The position numbers were made by a program, and so were the translations under genes. Source: VAZQ01 sp963712565 (GTDB taxonomy: Bacteria > Pseudomonadota > Alphaproteobacteria > Rhizobiales > Xanthobacteraceae). From it: a stretch of 64,000 bases of DNA. The stretch covers positions 124,001-188,000 of the forward strand of contig CAVQIP010000055.1 in NCBI GenBank assembly GCA_963712565.1. Direction: 5' to 3'. Below are positions 61,338 through 64,000 of this stretch, in pieces (position 1 is the first letter of the stretch; each line of letters starts with the position of its first letter). The notes under the pieces are model-generated. The model was given only the letters and a program-made list of their open reading frames with translations, was not told the DNA's origin and did no database searches.

Positions 61338-63257
61338 ATGGATGCCCGCACCAGCCGCTATCACGAGATCTATGCCCGCTGGCAGCGCGACCCGCAGGGC
61401 TTCTGGGGCGAGGCCGCCCAGGACATCGACTGGATCGAGCCGCCCAAGCAGGTGTTCGACCCGAACGCCGGGGTCTATGGGCGCTGGTTTGTGGGCGGCG
61501 TCTGCAACACCTGCTGGAACGCGGTCGACCGCCACGTGATGGCGGGCCGCGGCGAGCAGGCGGCGATCATCTACGATTCCCCGCTCGCCGGCCGCAAGCA
61601 CACGATCAGCTATCACCGTTTGCAGGTCGAGACCCAGGTGCTCGCCGCGATCCTGCGCAATTTCGGCGTCGAGAAGGGTGATCGCGTGGTCCTCTATATG
61701 CCGATGGTGCCGGAGGCGGTGATCGCCATGCTCGCCTGCGCGCGCATCGGCGCGGTGCATTCGGTGGTGTTCGGCGGCTTCGCGGCGAACGAGCTCGCCA
61801 CCCGCATCGACGACGCCAAGCCGAAGGTGATCCTGTCCGCGAGCTGCGGCCTCGAGGTAGGCCGCATCGTCAAATACAAGCCCCTGCTCGACGAGGCGAT
61901 CCGGCTCGCCAGCCACAAGCCCGACGCGTGCCTCATCCTGCAGCGCCCGCAGGAGGAGGCAACGCTGGTCGCCGGCCGCGACCACGACTGGGCGAAGCTG
62001 CGCGACGAGGCCATCGTGTTCGCGCGCTCGGTCTACGATTGCGTGCCGGTCGCCGCCACCGATCCGCTCTACATCCTCTACACCTCGGGCACCACCGGCA
62101 GACCCAAAGGCGTGGTGCGCGACAACGGCGGCCACATGGTCGCGCTGAAATGGTCGATGCGGAACCTCTACGGCGTCGAGCCGGGTGAGGTGTATTGGGC
62201 GGCCTCCGACGTGGGCTGGGTGGTCGGGCACAGCTACATCGTCTACGCGCCGCTGTTCCACGGCTGCACCTCGATCCTGTACGAGGGCAAGCCGGTCGGC
62301 ACTCCCGACGCCGGCGCGTTCTGGCGGGTCATTTCGGAGCACGGCTGCGCCGCCATGTTCACCGCGCCGACCGCCTTCCGCGCCATCAAGAAGGAGGACC
62401 CGCAGGGCAAATTCTTCGCGCGCTACGACCTCACGAAATTCCGCACGCTCTTCCTCGCCGGCGAGCGCGCGGATCCGGACACGCTGGCCTGGGCGGAGAA
62501 CCTCTTGAAGAAGCCGGTGATCGACCATTGGTGGCAGACCGAGACCGGCTGGGCGATTGCCGGCAATCCGGTCGGCCTCGGGCCGCTGCCGGTGAAGCAC
62601 GGCTCGCCGACGGTGGCGATGCCCGGCTACGACCTGCGCGTAGTCGACGAGACCTGCAAGGAAGTGCCGGCGAACACCATGGGCTCGATCGTCGTCAAAT
62701 TGCCGCTGCCGCCGGCGTGCCTGCCGACGCTGTGGCAGCAGGACGACTGGTTCAAGCAGAGCTACCTCGCCGAGTTCCCCGGCTACTACAAGACCGCCGA
62801 CGCCGGCTTCAAGGACGAGGACGGCTACATCTACGTGATGAGCCGCACCGACGACATCATCAACGTCGCGGGGCACCGGCTCTCGACCGGCGGCATGGAG
62901 GAGGTGCTCAGCGGCCACCAGGACGTCGCCGAATGCGCGGTGATCGGCATCAAGGACAGCCTCAAGGGCGAGATCCCATGCGGCTTCGTCGTGCTCAAAG
63001 CCGGCGTGAACCGACTGCCCACCGAGATCGAAACCGAATGCGTCGCGCTGGTGCGGGAGAAAATCGGGCCGGTCGCGGCTTTCAAGCTGGCGATCACGGT
63101 CGGGAGGCTGCCGAAGACGCGCTCGGGCAAGATCCTGCGCGGCACCATGAAGAAGATCGCCGACGGCGAGCCCTGGACCATGCCGGCCACGATCGACGAT
63201 CCGGCGATCCTCGACGAGATCGGCAGCGCGCTGAAGGGCAAGGGTGTGGGGGCCTAG
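61338..63257 (+). CDS. prpE: Propionyl-CoA synthetase (propionate-CoA ligase)
   Basis: A 639-residue AMP-forming short-chain acyl-CoA synthetase. It has an N-terminal ACS domain (RYHEIYARWQRDPQGFWGEAAQDIDW), YTSGTTGRPKGVVRDNGGH near residues 250-268, DVGWVVGHSYIVYAPL, WWQTETGWA and the C-terminal RSGKILRGTMKKI with the regulatory lysine. The length and N-terminus match PrpE more than Acs. It is divergent from the TauE pair. The start at 61338 has GACGGGAGCAG upstream. Confidence 0.93.
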   Translation: MDARTSRYHEIYARWQRDPQGFWGEAAQDIDWIEPPKQVFDPNAGVYGRWFVGGVCNTCWNAVDRHVMAGRGEQAAIIYDSPLAGRKHTISYHRLQVETQVLAAILRNFGVEKGDRVVLYMPMVPEAVIAMLACARIGAVHSVVFGGFAANELATRIDDAKPKVILSASCGLEVGRIVKYKPLLDEAIRLASHKPDACLILQRPQEEATLVAGRDHDWAKLRDEAIVFARSVYDCVPVAATDPLYILYTSGTTGRPKGVVRDNGGHMVALKWSMRNLYGVEPGEVYWAASDVGWVVGHSYIVYAPLFHGCTSILYEGKPVGTPDAGAFWRVISEHGCAAMFTAPTAFRAIKKEDPQGKFFARYDLTKFRTLFLAGERADPDTLAWAENLLKKPVIDHWWQTETGWAIAGNPVGLGPLPVKHGSPTVAMPGYDLRVVDETCKEVPANTMGSIVVKLPLPPACLPTLWQQDDWFKQSYLAEFPGYYKTADAGFKDEDGYIYVMSRTDDIINVAGHRLSTGGMEEVLSGHQDVAECAVIGIKDSLKGEIPCGFVVLKAGVNRLPTEIETECVALVREKIGPVAAFKLAITVGRLPKTRSGKILRGTMKKIADGEPWTMPATIDDPAILDEIGSALKGKGVGA

Positions 63258-63344
63258 TCCGGGCTGCCATGCCCGCCCCCGGGCGGGTCGGGAGCAGGTG
63301 CCGGGGGAGCATCCAGCAGTCACACGGTCGGTGGGACGCGAGCC

Positions 63345-63710
63345 CTACTTGGCGGTGAGCAGTTTAACGCACGCCTGCGCCACTGCCGCATTGCTGGCCG
63401 AGCTGCCGCCCGGCAACGTTGCCCAACCGCCCTTCTCGATGAACACGGCCTGGTTCGACGAACTGGCTTTCATCAACTCGACCTTGTTCTTCTCCGCATC
63501 TGCCGCGTGCCGGAACTTGTCCACGCAGATGGGCGCGAGCGCCTCGACCACGGCCGCGGCGGCGCTTTGCTTGGCCATCTCTTTCGCCGTGCCTTCGCGC
63601 ATCCATCCGAGAGAGTGAAATCCCACGACCACGGTGACTACCGCTCCGATCGCGGCGCCCAGTAGAATCCGCTTGAGCGAGTCGTCGTCCAATATCGACA
63701 ATTGTGACAT
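63345..63710 (-). CDS. Small membrane-anchored hypothetical protein
   Basis: A 121-residue protein with one hydrophobic segment (about residues 16-36, ILLGAAIGAVVTVVVGF), an alanine-rich helix and two cysteines (in PICVDKF and QACVKLL), probably anchored in the membrane with a soluble periplasmic part. Function unknown. The start ATG at 63708-63710 follows AAGGGAAACGCC on the minus strand; the frame continues 47 codons upstream without obvious sense. Confidence 0.7.
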   Translation of the reverse strand: MSQLSILDDDSLKRILLGAAIGAVVTVVVGFHSLGWMREGTAKEMAKQSAAAAVVEALAPICVDKFRHAADAEKNKVELMKASSSNQAVFIEKGGWATLPGGSSASNAAVAQACVKLLTAK

Positions 63711-63945
63711 GGCGTTTCCCTTGCACCGGCTGGTCTTGCCGCGAGAACAACGGACACCCGGATGGGTCCCGGTCGATAAGTTGGTTGCAAGGCCCGGCCG
63801 CTTTGAGCTGGCGTTTCGGGGCGCCGTCATGAAGCACTCATTCGAGGCCAAAGTCGAATGTATTCTTCAGCGCGGCGACGTGGTCACTTCGCCGCACGGG
63901 GACACCTCAGCCAGTCGCGAGCGCAGGGCGCTCGCCTCTCCCCAG
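63711..63945 (+). other. Gap without recognisable gene
   Basis: About 235 bp before the right-edge relic. Open frames are short and antisense-like. I see no repeat or hairpin worth noting. Confidence 0.4.
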
Positions 63946-64000
63946 GATCGACAATCCGGTGATATGGGAAGGAAATCGGCGCCGCGTTGAGGGGCAAGGG
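63946..64000 (+). pseudogene. Relic resembling the 3' end of prpE (continues past window)
   Basis: These 55 bases align with 63196 onward of prpE at roughly 70% identity. With one base removed near 63970, they read IDNPVIWEEIGAALRGKG against IDDPAILDEIGSALKGKG. The sequence just before does not resemble prpE, so this is a fragment. It could be a duplicated tail or a short match by coincidence; the next bases outside the window would decide. Confidence 0.35.

Noticed and set aside
61170..63323. 717-codon minus-strand frame opposite prpE
   Set aside because: Shadow frame; prpE on the plus strand has all adenylate-forming motifs.

Overview
The window is high-GC alphaproteobacterial chromosome, most likely Rhizobiales (Bradyrhizobiaceae/Xanthobacteraceae-like). 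The evidence is CpdR and GapR homologues, a split transhydrogenase (pntAA/pntAB/pntB), DUF1036 next to pyk, DUF1244 next to GapR, an mmgR/suhB-like sRNA, an intergenic palindrome of a type common in rhizobia, and several Bug/TctC-type binding proteins without permeases. The genus cannot be fixed by eye. I see no prophage, insertion sequence, CRISPR array or conjugative module; this is mostly core and metabolic chromosome with a few relics and repeats.

Layout. 1-3.8 kb: HisN-type phosphatase (cut by the window edge), MFS transporter, sRNA, N-formylglutamate amidohydrolase, CpdR, tRNA-Val(GAC). 4.1-9.1 kb: two unrelated Tat-exported alkaline phosphatase families (PhoD and PhoX) facing each other 3 bp apart, with a candidate Pho box before phoX, then an ACMSD-like amidohydrolase. 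9.2-14.4 kb: ribosomal protein L36 (missed by length cut-offs), a TPR protein, and the run glycerate 2-kinase > DUF1036 > pyruvate kinase, with DUF1244 and GapR in the opposite direction. 14.5-19.4 kb: two cell-wall proteins (DUF882 peptidase-like, L,D-transpeptidase) and a receiver-Fis response regulator, with TTAA-N7-TTAA (CtrA-type) sites upstream of two of them. 19.5-24 kb: a frameshifted P2-type cation ATPase, a small membrane protein and an XRE regulator pair. 24-35 kb: oligoendopeptidase, membrane patatin, ABC1/UbiB kinase, cytochrome oxidase subunit IV-like protein, proton-translocating transhydrogenase, CbpA/CbpM chaperone pair. 35-43.6 kb: orphan amino-acid-type binding protein between two copies of a 45-bp repeat, alanine dehydrogenase, hydrolase, YbaK, MetE-like enzyme, S21, Gly-rich secreted protein, purE. 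43.8-48.8 kb: TetR-HlyD-RND efflux operon. 48.8-57.8 kb: four solute-binding proteins with metabolic enzymes, two head-to-head DUF465 genes, YdcZ-type transporter, PadR regulator. 57.8-64 kb: fatty acyl-CoA ligase, two tandem TauE/SafE permeases, propionyl-CoA synthetase and a small membrane protein.

The most important observation for users is that otherwise intact genes are broken only by single-base insertions: three in the P-type ATPase, two in the RND permease and one in a secreted protein's signal peptide. A relic at the right edge shows the same pattern. Removing one base at each site restores conserved protein sequence, so assembly or basecalling error is at least as likely as pseudogenization. 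The most interesting regulatory leads are the CtrA-type boxes near the response regulator and cell-wall genes (with cpdR and gapR nearby) and the Pho box before phoX. I found no convincing wholly new system.
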